In this document: piece by piece, positions 33,421-41,208 of the stretch
Position numbering within the stretch: position 1 is the stretch's first letter
How the letters are laid out: each line of letters begins with the position of its first letter
DNA from: JAWOLE01 sp963815655
GTDB lineage: Bacteria; Acidobacteriota; Thermoanaerobaculia; UBA5066; Gp7-AA6
NCBI GenBank assembly: GCA_963815655.1
Contig: CAWFHK010000001.1
Span: forward strand, 558,001-622,000
DNA: 64,000 bases
Direction: 5' to 3'
Program-made: the position numbers and the translations under genes
The notes under the pieces: model-generated
What the model was told of the DNA's origin: nothing
The model's database searches: none
Seen by the model: only the letters and a program-made list of their open reading frames with translations

Positions 33421-33633
33421 TCCGTCGTGAATGAGATAAATAGTTGGAAGAATTGGCTTTACGAGTGGCCTATCGTCTGCTGGTGGAACCTGTGTGCTGA
33501 AATTCTCTACAGCGAAAGAAGCCTCGAACGGGATGAACCGCTAATTCCCTTGCCAATGGGCTCTTTTGTGCGCGTCCAGGAATTCAACAGGGGTCGTTGA
33601 GTTTCTCGGCGACCCGGCCGAATCCCTGCTCGA
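33421..33633. promoter_or_regulatory. AT-richer regulatory region upstream of the sigma-54 promoter
   Basis: This stretch is clearly lower in GC than the rest of the window. It lies where enhancer sites for the NtrC-type activator are expected. CCCTTGCCAATGGG near 33547-33561 is a rough dyad. A 57-61 codon frame crosses it on the plus strand but is not convincing. It also separates the sigma-54 operon from the end of the extracellular electron transfer cluster. Confidence 0.5.
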
Positions 33634-36435
33634 TTACCGATACACGAACAACATCGCGTAAAGCATCAGCACGATCAGGGAGAGCCCGATGGCCAGCGCC
33701 GTGAATCCGAACCGCCGCCACTTCCGGCGGATGTGCGGCAAGGGCGCCGGCATGATGAGGTTCTCCAGTTGCCCGCTCTCCACGAGCTGCTGGTACTCGC
33801 GCGGGCGGTCGTGCTTGAGCTCCTCCAGCGGCACGCCCTCGGTGAAGATCACCGTGTCGATCGGGAACTTCTCCGGGCGGAAGTGGGTGTTGAAGAAGTG
33901 AATGCTGAAGATGAAGCAGACCGCAAGCAGCGCCTCATCGCTGTGGATCGTGGTCGCCACGTTGACCATCCAGCCGGGCATGACGAGGGTGAACACGGTC
34001 GGGAACCACAGGATCAGTCCGGTCATGCCGATGACCGCGACGCCCCAGAACACGGCGAAGTAGTCGAACTTCTCCCAATACGTCCAGCGGCCGTACTGCG
34101 GCCGCGGCCCTTTCCGGATGAACCACTTCACTGACCCGACGAACTCCTTCCAGTCGCGGCGTCCGAACATCATGCTTTCCGGGCCGAAGATGAACTTGAG
34201 CCAGCTCTGGCCGGCAGCCTTCTTCTTCCGGAACAGGTCGAAGATGTGCAGGCCGAAATAAGTGAAGGTCGCCACGGCGCAGAAGCGGTGAATCAGGCCG
34301 GCGGCCTGGAAACCGCCGAGGAGCCTCGCCAGGACCTTCGCCCACGGCGCATAGGAGAACTTCAGCAGCATGCCGGTCAGCGCCAGGCCCAGGAAACTCG
34401 TGATCACCGTCAGGTGGAGATTGCGCTGGTACGTGGAAAAGCGGCGGACATAGACCTGACCCCCTTCGGGGCTCGCCGGGAAGGACGGCCGGCGCTCCGC
34501 CAGGGAACGGCTGAGCCAGAGCGCCGTGTGCGTGCCCGCCACCGCCAGCGTCCCGACCAGAAGCGTCGTCATGCCCCAGAAGGTGTAGAAGAGGAACGGG
34601 TACCGCTTCGGATCGTGGTGGGTGGCGTGCGTCAGATATCCCGCGAACTGCCGGTTCGATCCGCTGTGGCACTTGGCGCAGGTCTTGACGATGTTCGTCC
34701 GGGAGAGGCGGGAACGCTGATCGGTCACAGGCAGGATGTCGTGCGAACCGTGACAGTCGTAGCACTTCGCGGTCGTCAGGTATCCGAGCTTGGAGACCTT
34801 TCCGTGGAAGGTGTCGAAATAGGTTTCGGCGATCTTCTCGTGACACCGGCCGCACTGGTCCATGATGTGAAGGCGGAAGTTGGAGAGGTCCGTCCGCTGG
34901 ATGCTGTGGGCCGAGTGACAGTCGCTGCAAACGGGCAGCGTCTTGCCGGTGTGGGTCACGGCCGGTGAATGGACGCTCGCGGTGAACAGCTCGTAGATTC
35001 CGCGGTGGCACTTCGCGCACGTGCGGGCGACGTTGCCGCGGTTCACGCTCGATCGCGGATCGGCGGCCGCGAGCTCGCGGTGGGCGGTGTGGCAGTCGGC
35101 GCAATTGGCCGTGACGGTGAGACCCGACTGCATGAGCCCCTTGCCATGGATGCTCTCCAGGTAGTTCTCGACGATGTTTCGCTGCGCGCCCCTGTACCGG
35201 ACCGCCGCCTTCTGCCCGGTCCGGTGACAGTTGGCGCACAGGGCCGGCACGTTGCGAGAGAAGGTCGGCGAGGCCGAGTCGTTCTTCGACAGCGTCCCGT
35301 GCGGACTGTGGCAGTCCTGGCACGCGGGCGCGTCCGGGCTGCCCTGCGCGAAGAGCTGTCCGTGCCGGCTCTCCCGGTACTGATCAACGACTTCGGCGTG
35401 GCAGATCGAGCAATCGACCTTGGGCGCGATCGTGCGGCACGCCCGCGTGGAGTCGGCCGGGTCGCCGCCGGTGTGGCACTGGACGCAGGCGACCTTCGCG
35501 TGGCGCGAGCGCGCGAGCTCGTCCTTGTTCGCGTAGAGCGAGACGGTCTGCCCGTTGTGCGTGCCCTTGAGATTCGGGTCGGCGTGGCAGCGCAGGCAGT
35601 CCTGGTCGGCCATGCCCTGCGTGTAGAACACCTTCCGCACCTTGTGCGGCGAGTGGCAATCCACGCAGGCCGGGATCATGTGCGGCTGCTTCTCCCAGAG
35701 CTCGCCGCGGATCACCTTGCGGTGCACGGTCTCAATCTGCCCGTGGCAGTGCGTGCACGTTTTCGAAATGTTCTGCTTGGCGATCGAGGAGCGGGGGTCC
35801 GTGTGCGGCAGGACGAAGTGCGCCGTGTGGCAGCTGGTGCAGACCGCGGTCACGGTCAGGCCCTTCTTGAAGAGGCCCTCTCCGTGGATCGAGTCCATGT
35901 AGTTGCCGAGAATGTTGGTCTGGGGGATCTGCCGCGTCAGGCTGACGGTCGTGCCTTCGCGGTGGCAGCCGCCGCACAAGCGCGGAATCTCCATCGTGGA
36001 CGTCGGCGAGCCGGGGCTCCCCGGGCGCAGGATGTTGTGGGTGCCGTGGCACGTCTTGCAGCCGGGTGCGGAGGAGTCGCCGACGGCCGCCTTCCGGCCG
36101 TGGACGCTCGCGGCGTATTGCTTCTGCTCGTCGCCGTGGCAGGAGCCGCACTCGACGGGAGCGAGTTTCTCGGGATGAGGGACCTCCTTGATGTCGCCGT
36201 GGCAGGAGACGCAGTCGAGGGAGGCGTGAGGCGACGCCTTCAGCGCCGCAGCATTGAAGGGCGGGGGCTCGCCGCTCTTGCGTTTTCCCAGGCGCGCCCC
36301 GGGCTCGTGGCAGGCGGCGCAGTCCTCGGACGTCGGCGCCGGCGCCGGCGTGGGCTGCTGACCCGAGAGGCCGGCCGCCAGGGCCAGGGCCAGGATCGCC
36401 GGCGCCGTCCGAAAGGGATTCGGGGCGCGTTTCAC
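33634..36435 (-). CDS. Nineteen-haem cytochrome c fused to a membrane cytochrome b domain
   Basis: 933 residues from a GTG overlapping the NapC-like gene (GTGA); the longer frame to 36612 is only the shadow of that gene. A signal peptide is followed by 19 CxxCH motifs between about residues 38 and 575, with internal repeats (DSIHGEGLFKKGLTVTAVC and ESIHGKGLMQSGLTVTANC). The C-terminal 330 residues form a cytochrome b domain of about six helices, with His in HLTVITSFLG, LIHRFCAVATF, LHIFDLF and TIHSDEALLAV. The design is like CbcL-type quinol dehydrogenases: quinol is oxidised at the b domain and electrons move along the haem wire. It ends the cluster. Confidence 0.9.
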   Translation of the reverse strand: MKRAPNPFRTAPAILALALAAGLSGQQPTPAPAPTSEDCAACHEPGARLGKRKSGEPPPFNAAALKASPHASLDCVSCHGDIKEVPHPEKLAPVECGSCHGDEQKQYAASVHGRKAAVGDSSAPGCKTCHGTHNILRPGSPGSPTSTMEIPRLCGGCHREGTTVSLTRQIPQTNILGNYMDSIHGEGLFKKGLTVTAVCTSCHTAHFVLPHTDPRSSIAKQNISKTCTHCHGQIETVHRKVIRGELWEKQPHMIPACVDCHSPHKVRKVFYTQGMADQDCLRCHADPNLKGTHNGQTVSLYANKDELARSRHAKVACVQCHTGGDPADSTRACRTIAPKVDCSICHAEVVDQYRESRHGQLFAQGSPDAPACQDCHSPHGTLSKNDSASPTFSRNVPALCANCHRTGQKAAVRYRGAQRNIVENYLESIHGKGLMQSGLTVTANCADCHTAHRELAAADPRSSVNRGNVARTCAKCHRGIYELFTASVHSPAVTHTGKTLPVCSDCHSAHSIQRTDLSNFRLHIMDQCGRCHEKIAETYFDTFHGKVSKLGYLTTAKCYDCHGSHDILPVTDQRSRLSRTNIVKTCAKCHSGSNRQFAGYLTHATHHDPKRYPFLFYTFWGMTTLLVGTLAVAGTHTALWLSRSLAERRPSFPASPEGGQVYVRRFSTYQRNLHLTVITSFLGLALTGMLLKFSYAPWAKVLARLLGGFQAAGLIHRFCAVATFTYFGLHIFDLFRKKKAAGQSWLKFIFGPESMMFGRRDWKEFVGSVKWFIRKGPRPQYGRWTYWEKFDYFAVFWGVAVIGMTGLILWFPTVFTLVMPGWMVNVATTIHSDEALLAVCFIFSIHFFNTHFRPEKFPIDTVIFTEGVPLEELKHDRPREYQQLVESGQLENLIMPAPLPHIRRKWRRFGFTALAIGLSLIVLMLYAMLFVYR

Positions 36436-37871
36436 TTCAGACCGAGATCGGCCAGCACCTTCGGGTCTTTCTCCTCCATCGCGAGGATCTGGTGGCAGGC
36501 GGAGCAGTCGTCGTTGATGAGGCGGCCGTCGGCGGCCTTGTGCTTGCCGTCGTGGCAGCGGAAGCAGCCGAGAAAGTCGTCGTGGCCGAGGTTGTTGGGG
36601 TGCGTCCCCCACGTCAGCCTCATCTCGGGGAAGACGTTGCGCAGGTAGATCGCCGTGACCTGCTGGGCGGCCGTCTCGATGCTGGGGCGCCTGTTCTGAT
36701 AGACCTGCGGGTATTTCGCCTTGTAGAAGTCGGTGATCGCCTGGGGGATCCTCTCGGATGCGGTCGCGCGGTCGGGGTATTCGACGCGCAGCGCGGCGAC
36801 GGCCTGCTTCTTGACGAACGGGAGCTGCTTGTCGATGCGCCCCGCGGTGAGGGCCTCGTCCACGGCGCGCTCGGGCATCTCGAAGGCATGGGTCGGGCGG
36901 TTGTGGCAGTCCACGCAGTCCATCTGGCGGACCTCGGCCCGGGCGAGCTGCTCCGGCGTCGTCTTGACCTCGTCGGAGACGTACTCGACCTTCTTGCCGT
37001 CGTCGTCCGTGTACGTCACCCGCGGGATGACCTGCCGCCGGCCGTCGGTCGAGACGTAGGTGATCCGCTCCGGGTTGTCCAGGTGGCGGCCGTGGATGCC
37101 GACCAATCCCTGGGTGGTCCGGCCGCCGATCTTCATGAGGAGCACCGTCGTCGCGGGCGTGTTCTGCTCGTCGTCGGCGTACTTCGTCTTGACGAGGAAC
37201 TTGTCGCCCGTGAACCGCTCGGGCCAGTGGCAGTGCTCACACGTGTCCCGCGCGGGGCGAAGGTTGTGGACGGGCGACGGGATGGGGCGGTCGTAGGTCT
37301 TGAGCGCGACGGCGAAGAGCTGCCGCACCCCGGAGATCTTCGCGCGGACGAACCAGGGCGCGCCGGATCCGATGTGGCAGTCCACGCAGGCCACGCGGGA
37401 ATGCGGGGAATTCCGGTACGCCGTGAACTCGGGAGCCATGACGGAATGGCACGTCTGGCCGCAGAACTCCACGGAGTCCATGTGCTCGACGGCCTTGTAG
37501 CTGGCGGTCCCCATGAGCGCGACGTTGACGAACGTCATCACGGTCACGAGGATGAAGGCGCGCTGGAGAATCGGCTGCCGCAGGTCGATCGTGGGATAGA
37601 CGTGGGGGAGCGTCCCCTGCTGCTTCAACCGGTACCGCCGCAGGAGCCCGCCCACGGGCATCAGCAGGAGACCCAGCACGAAGATGCCCGGCAGGATGAA
37701 GAAGAAGACGATGCCGGTGTACGGGTGGGTCGGTCCGGCCTGGACGAGCTCGTAGAACCAGAAGCCGATCATCGTGATCGCGGCGCTCGTCGTGAGGACC
37801 GCTCCGATCAGGCTGATCGGGTTCTGCCCGAGGTAAACGGCCGGCCGGAGCCAGTCCTTGACGCGGCTCAT
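36432..37871 (-). CDS. NapC/NirT-like membrane multihaem cytochrome
   Basis: 479 residues. Two or three N-terminal helices are followed by six haem sites: CGQTCH (unusual CX3CH), then CVDCH, CEHCH, CVDCH, CFRCH and CSACH. The pattern CGQTCHSVMAPEFTAY with SPHSRVACVDCH is typical of NapC/NirT quinol dehydrogenases, but the C-terminal 250 residues are an added domain. It overlaps both neighbours by 4 nt. It probably carries electrons from quinol to periplasmic acceptors in the same system as the two cytochrome b fusions. Confidence 0.9.
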   Translation of the reverse strand: MSRVKDWLRPAVYLGQNPISLIGAVLTTSAAITMIGFWFYELVQAGPTHPYTGIVFFFILPGIFVLGLLLMPVGGLLRRYRLKQQGTLPHVYPTIDLRQPILQRAFILVTVMTFVNVALMGTASYKAVEHMDSVEFCGQTCHSVMAPEFTAYRNSPHSRVACVDCHIGSGAPWFVRAKISGVRQLFAVALKTYDRPIPSPVHNLRPARDTCEHCHWPERFTGDKFLVKTKYADDEQNTPATTVLLMKIGGRTTQGLVGIHGRHLDNPERITYVSTDGRRQVIPRVTYTDDDGKKVEYVSDEVKTTPEQLARAEVRQMDCVDCHNRPTHAFEMPERAVDEALTAGRIDKQLPFVKKQAVAALRVEYPDRATASERIPQAITDFYKAKYPQVYQNRRPSIETAAQQVTAIYLRNVFPEMRLTWGTHPNNLGHDDFLGCFRCHDGKHKAADGRLINDDCSACHQILAMEEKDPKVLADLGLK

Positions 37872-40087
37872 CGAGAGTCCCCCTTCTTCGGTTTGTCGTC
37901 GAGTCTAGCGCTCTTGCCGGCCCTCGAGTCCGGGACTTCTGCCGGAGCCTCCGATCGGGCCTCGAGGAGCCGTTCGAGCTCCAGGGGGTGCTCTTCCTCC
38001 ATTTCCCGCTCGGTCAACTTTCCGTTCAACCAGGACATGTTCATCGGATAGACGTCGGGATTGAAGATCACGAAATAGAAGTGCCAGACGAGGATCGCGA
38101 GCGTGGCAAGCCACGCCTCCCAGAAGTGAATCGTCCGGCTGACGTCGTAGCCGAGCTTTCCGAGGAGCCGGATGAACGTGTTGTCGAACCACATGACGAT
38201 CCCGGTCGCCGCCATGACGAACGTGCCCCAGACGAGCGCCCAGTACTCGCTTTTCTCGATGTAGCTGAAGCGGTCGTACTCCGGACGCCGCCGGGAGAGG
38301 CCGGCGTTGTACTTGAGCGTCGCGATCGCGTCGCGCAGGTCCTTGCCCCGCCACCAGAGGTCCTTGAGGAGCTTCCTGCCGCGGATGGTCAGGAGCAGAT
38401 AGCCGGCGTGGTAGACGCTGGCCGCGACCATGACGACGGCCGAGAACCGGTGGATCAGGCTGCGCGCCGTGAAGACCCCGGCCCCCGGCCTGACCCGCCG
38501 GATGGCCAGGACCCACCAGGCCTCGGGATAGCGCAGCATGAAGCCCGTCAGGACGAGCAGGGTGAAGGAGAGCGCCAGGGCGCCGTGCTGGATCCGCTCG
38601 GAGACCGTCATGCGCAGGTAGAGCGCGTGGCCGGAGGGCTCCTCCTCGATCTCCCCGCGCCGGATCTTCAGCTGTCTCCCGGATTTGCGCACGAAATCGA
38701 GGAGGTTGTGCAGGAGCATCCCGCCGACGACCGACACGATCAGGATCACGTAGATCGTCGCGATCCAGTAGACCAGGGGAGAGTCCTTTTCCGTGCCGGT
38801 GACGTGCACCTTGCCCACCGCGAAGCGCGCGTTCGCCCGGGGATGGCATCCGGAGGCGCCGCACGTCGTCGCGAGGTTGGCCTTGTTGACCCGCGAGGCC
38901 GGGTTCGAGGAGGGGAGGATGTCGTGGGCGCCGTGGCAGCTCGCGCAGTTGGCGACCGCGACCGATCCGCCGCGCGCCGCCAGGCCGTGGTAGCTGTCGG
39001 CGAAGGTCTTGGCGCGGTCGCGCGGCAGGTTCCACTTCTCCGTCAGCTGCAGCGAGGCGTGGCACGGCGAGCAGACCCGGGTCGAGACGTTGGCCGCGGC
39101 GACGGGGGATTGGGGGTCCCGCGGGGAGAGGATCGTGTGCTCGCCGTGGCAATCCGTGCACGAGGGCGCGTCCTTGATCCCCTTGCGCAGGGCGGCGCCG
39201 TGCACGCCGGCGGAGAAGAGGCGGTTCTCAGCGTCGTGGCACCGCGCGCAGACCTGCTGGACCTGCATCTTGTTGACGAAGGAGGAGGGATCGAATCCAT
39301 GACGCTCGTCGTGGGCGCCGTGGCAGTCCACGCAGTTGGGCGCCCGCACGTCCCCGCGCCGCAGGGCGGCGCCGTGAACGCTGTGCTCGAAGGAGGCGAT
39401 GAATCCCGTGGTGGGCGTGGCGCGGGACGTGACCGACTCGTCGTAAAGATGACAGTTCAGGCAGAGGCGCTCCTGGGCCCTCTTCAGGTCCAGGGGGGAG
39501 AGGCCCGAGTCCGCCGTGATCTGATTGCGGTGGCACGTGACGCAGCCGGGAGCGGGGCTCGCGCCGCTCGTGAAGGCCTTTCCGTGCTCGGAAGCGAGAT
39601 AGTGCTGGCTGGTCTCGGAGTGACAATCTCCGCAGGCCTGGGGCTGTCGGGCCGGCGCAAAGCGGAATCCCGCATCCCGGACCGGCGTGATTTCATGGGT
39701 GCCGTGGCAGTCGGCGCAGCCGACCTGCGGTTCCTGTTTTCCGCGGGCCGCCCGGGCGATTTCCGGGTGAAAGGGGTGCGCCGCGCCCGCCCCGTCGTGG
39801 CAGGAGGCGCAGTCGACCTTGCGCAGGCGCGCCTTGTGGGGGAAGTTCGACGTCTTCGCCAGGTCCGCATGGCAGTCCACGCAGGCCACCCCGGCCTGGC
39901 CGTGGACGGAGGATTCGAACTTCTGTTTCGCGACGAAGACGGACCGGCCGCCGAAACCCTTCGCGTCCTTGTCCGAATGGCAGGTCAGGCAGTCGTCATT
40001 GGCCGGCGCGTTGGCCGGTTTCGCCGCGTTCAGACTGGAACCGAACGCGAACAGGGCTATCCCAATGACGAGGGGCGTGAGCTTCAT
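37868..40087 (-). CDS. Multihaem cytochrome c fused to cytochrome b (CbcL-like)
   Basis: 739 residues with signal peptide, twelve CxxCH motifs and one CX4CH (CGASGCH), then a C-terminal cytochrome b domain of about five helices (RIQHGALALSFTLLVLTGF, LIHRFSAVVMVAASVYHAG, HFWEAWLATLAILVWHFYF). A charged tail follows. The layout matches CbcL-type inner-membrane quinol oxidases used for extracellular electron transfer at low potential. It is the second such fusion in the cluster (the other has 19 haems), so the two may serve different potentials. The ATG overlaps the next gene by 4 nt. Confidence 0.9.
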   Translation of the reverse strand: MKLTPLVIGIALFAFGSSLNAAKPANAPANDDCLTCHSDKDAKGFGGRSVFVAKQKFESSVHGQAGVACVDCHADLAKTSNFPHKARLRKVDCASCHDGAGAAHPFHPEIARAARGKQEPQVGCADCHGTHEITPVRDAGFRFAPARQPQACGDCHSETSQHYLASEHGKAFTSGASPAPGCVTCHRNQITADSGLSPLDLKRAQERLCLNCHLYDESVTSRATPTTGFIASFEHSVHGAALRRGDVRAPNCVDCHGAHDERHGFDPSSFVNKMQVQQVCARCHDAENRLFSAGVHGAALRKGIKDAPSCTDCHGEHTILSPRDPQSPVAAANVSTRVCSPCHASLQLTEKWNLPRDRAKTFADSYHGLAARGGSVAVANCASCHGAHDILPSSNPASRVNKANLATTCGASGCHPRANARFAVGKVHVTGTEKDSPLVYWIATIYVILIVSVVGGMLLHNLLDFVRKSGRQLKIRRGEIEEEPSGHALYLRMTVSERIQHGALALSFTLLVLTGFMLRYPEAWWVLAIRRVRPGAGVFTARSLIHRFSAVVMVAASVYHAGYLLLTIRGRKLLKDLWWRGKDLRDAIATLKYNAGLSRRRPEYDRFSYIEKSEYWALVWGTFVMAATGIVMWFDNTFIRLLGKLGYDVSRTIHFWEAWLATLAILVWHFYFVIFNPDVYPMNMSWLNGKLTEREMEEEHPLELERLLEARSEAPAEVPDSRAGKSARLDDKPKKGDSR

Positions 40088-40211
40088 CGAAACGCTTCCT
40101 TCGAAGAGGCGCCGGGGGGGAGCGTGGCCGACACACCAGGCCGCCGACCCCCCGCCGCCATCCCCCCCTCAGGCCGCGTTTGCCCGGAGGAGAGTCCCGG
40201 GGAACCCGGAG

Positions 40212-40499
40212 CTACTTCTTGTCGCCGGGGTATTCCTTCAGCCAGGCGACGTCCACTTCCTTGGCGTTGCGCTTTTCCTTCTCCGTGACCAGCCACTTCC
40301 CGCGGTCGTTGTTGGTGACGGCGCCCTTCTTGGGGAGCTTCTCGTTGTGGCAATACATGCAGTTCTCGACCGCGAAGCCCGCTTCCTTCGCCTTCTTCTG
40401 CAGCGCCATCGTGCCCGAAGAGGTGTCCGAGAAGAGCATCCAGCCGCTCCACGCGAGAAGGACCGCGCCGAGTCCCAGGCGCCAGCTTGTCTTCCTCAT
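40212..40499 (-). CDS. Small monohaem cytochrome, paralogue 1 of 3
   Basis: 95 residues, GGAGGG before the ATG. An N-terminal signal or anchor helix is followed by a short soluble part with one CMYCH, the block NEKLPKKGAVTNNDRGKWL, and an ending AWLKEYPGDKK type pattern. It is closely similar to the next two genes upstream. No distal Met typical of class I cytochromes is obvious. Likely a small periplasmic, perhaps membrane-tethered, electron shuttle. Confidence 0.88.
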   Translation of the reverse strand: MRKTSWRLGLGAVLLAWSGWMLFSDTSSGTMALQKKAKEAGFAVENCMYCHNEKLPKKGAVTNNDRGKWLVTEKEKRNAKEVDVAWLKEYPGDKK

Positions 40500-40527
40500 G
40501 GAATACCCTCCATCTTGAAGAATCGCC

Positions 40528-40815
40528 TTACTTCTTGTCGCCCGCGTAGTCCTTCAACCACGCCGGGTCCACTTCCTTCGCCTTCCTCTTGTCCTTTTCG
40601 GCCATGAGCCATTTGCCCCGTTCGTTGTGGGTCACGGCGCCTTTCTTCGGGAGCTTCTCGTTGTGGCAGTACATGCAGTTGGTCGCCGGGAAGCCCGCCG
40701 CCTTCGCCTTCTTCTGGATGTCGAGCGTCGCCGAGGAGACCCCGGAGAGGAGCATGCCGCCGCACCAGACGAGAAGGACGATCGCAAGACCGAGACCCGA
40801 TCCCGTTTTCTTCAT
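40528..40815 (-). CDS. Small monohaem cytochrome, paralogue 2 of 3
   Basis: 95 residues from an ATG with AGGAGG 8 nt upstream. The N-terminal hydrophobic helix differs from its paralogues, but the rest (KKAKAAGFPATNCMYCHNE, LPKKGAVTHNERGKWL, AWLKDYAGDKK) is nearly identical. A single CMYCH haem site is present. It stands 28 nt from paralogue 1 and 52 nt from paralogue 3, with a separate ribosome-binding site each, so expression may be adjusted independently. Confidence 0.88.
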   Translation of the reverse strand: MKKTGSGLGLAIVLLVWCGGMLLSGVSSATLDIQKKAKAAGFPATNCMYCHNEKLPKKGAVTHNERGKWLMAEKDKRKAKEVDPAWLKDYAGDKK

Positions 40816-40867
40816 GAAAGCTTCCTCCTGTTTCACGGGCTCCTGGCCTGGAGTCCGTTCGCCAAGC

Positions 40868-41188
40868 TTACTTCTTCTTGTCTCCCGGGTAGTCCTTCAA
40901 CCACGCCGGATCGACTTCCTTGGCCTGGCGCTTCTCCTTCTCGGCGCGGAGCCAGGCGCCCCGTTCGTTGGGCGCGGAAGCGCCTTTCTTGGGAAGCTTC
41001 TCGATGTGGCAGTACTGGCAGTTCTCGACCTTGAATCCGAGCTCCTTCGCCTTCTTGCTGATCGGAAGGGTCGCCGTGGAGGTGCCGCCGACGAGCATTC
41101 CGGCCGCCCAGGCCAGGAGGACGGCCGCGGCTCCGAGCGACCTCGGGGCAACGGCAAGGCTTCTTCCGGGGGTGGTCGCTTTTTTCAT
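40868..41188 (-). CDS. Small monohaem cytochrome, paralogue 3 of 3
   Basis: 106 residues from an ATG with GGAGGAG upstream; the longer frame to 41221 would overlap the MtrB-like gene. Single haem site CQYCH, followed by IEKLPKKGASAPNERGAWL and DPAWLKDYPGDKKK. It is the most divergent of the three and is the first after the MtrB-like gene. Position between the outer-membrane conduit and the inner-membrane cytochromes suggests a periplasmic relay. Confidence 0.88.
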   Translation of the reverse strand: MKKATTPGRSLAVAPRSLGAAAVLLAWAAGMLVGGTSTATLPISKKAKELGFKVENCQYCHIEKLPKKGASAPNERGAWLRAEKEKRQAKEVDPAWLKDYPGDKKK

Positions 41189-41208
41189 GGCTCTCCTCCG
41201 GGACCTCG

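Noticed and set aside
33415..33600. 57-61 codon frame on the plus strand with a GGAGG nearby
   Set aside because: It overlaps the sigma-54 promoter of the opposite strand and lies in the AT-rich regulatory block; the apparent GGAGG is part of that promoter. The protein resembles nothing and has no partner.
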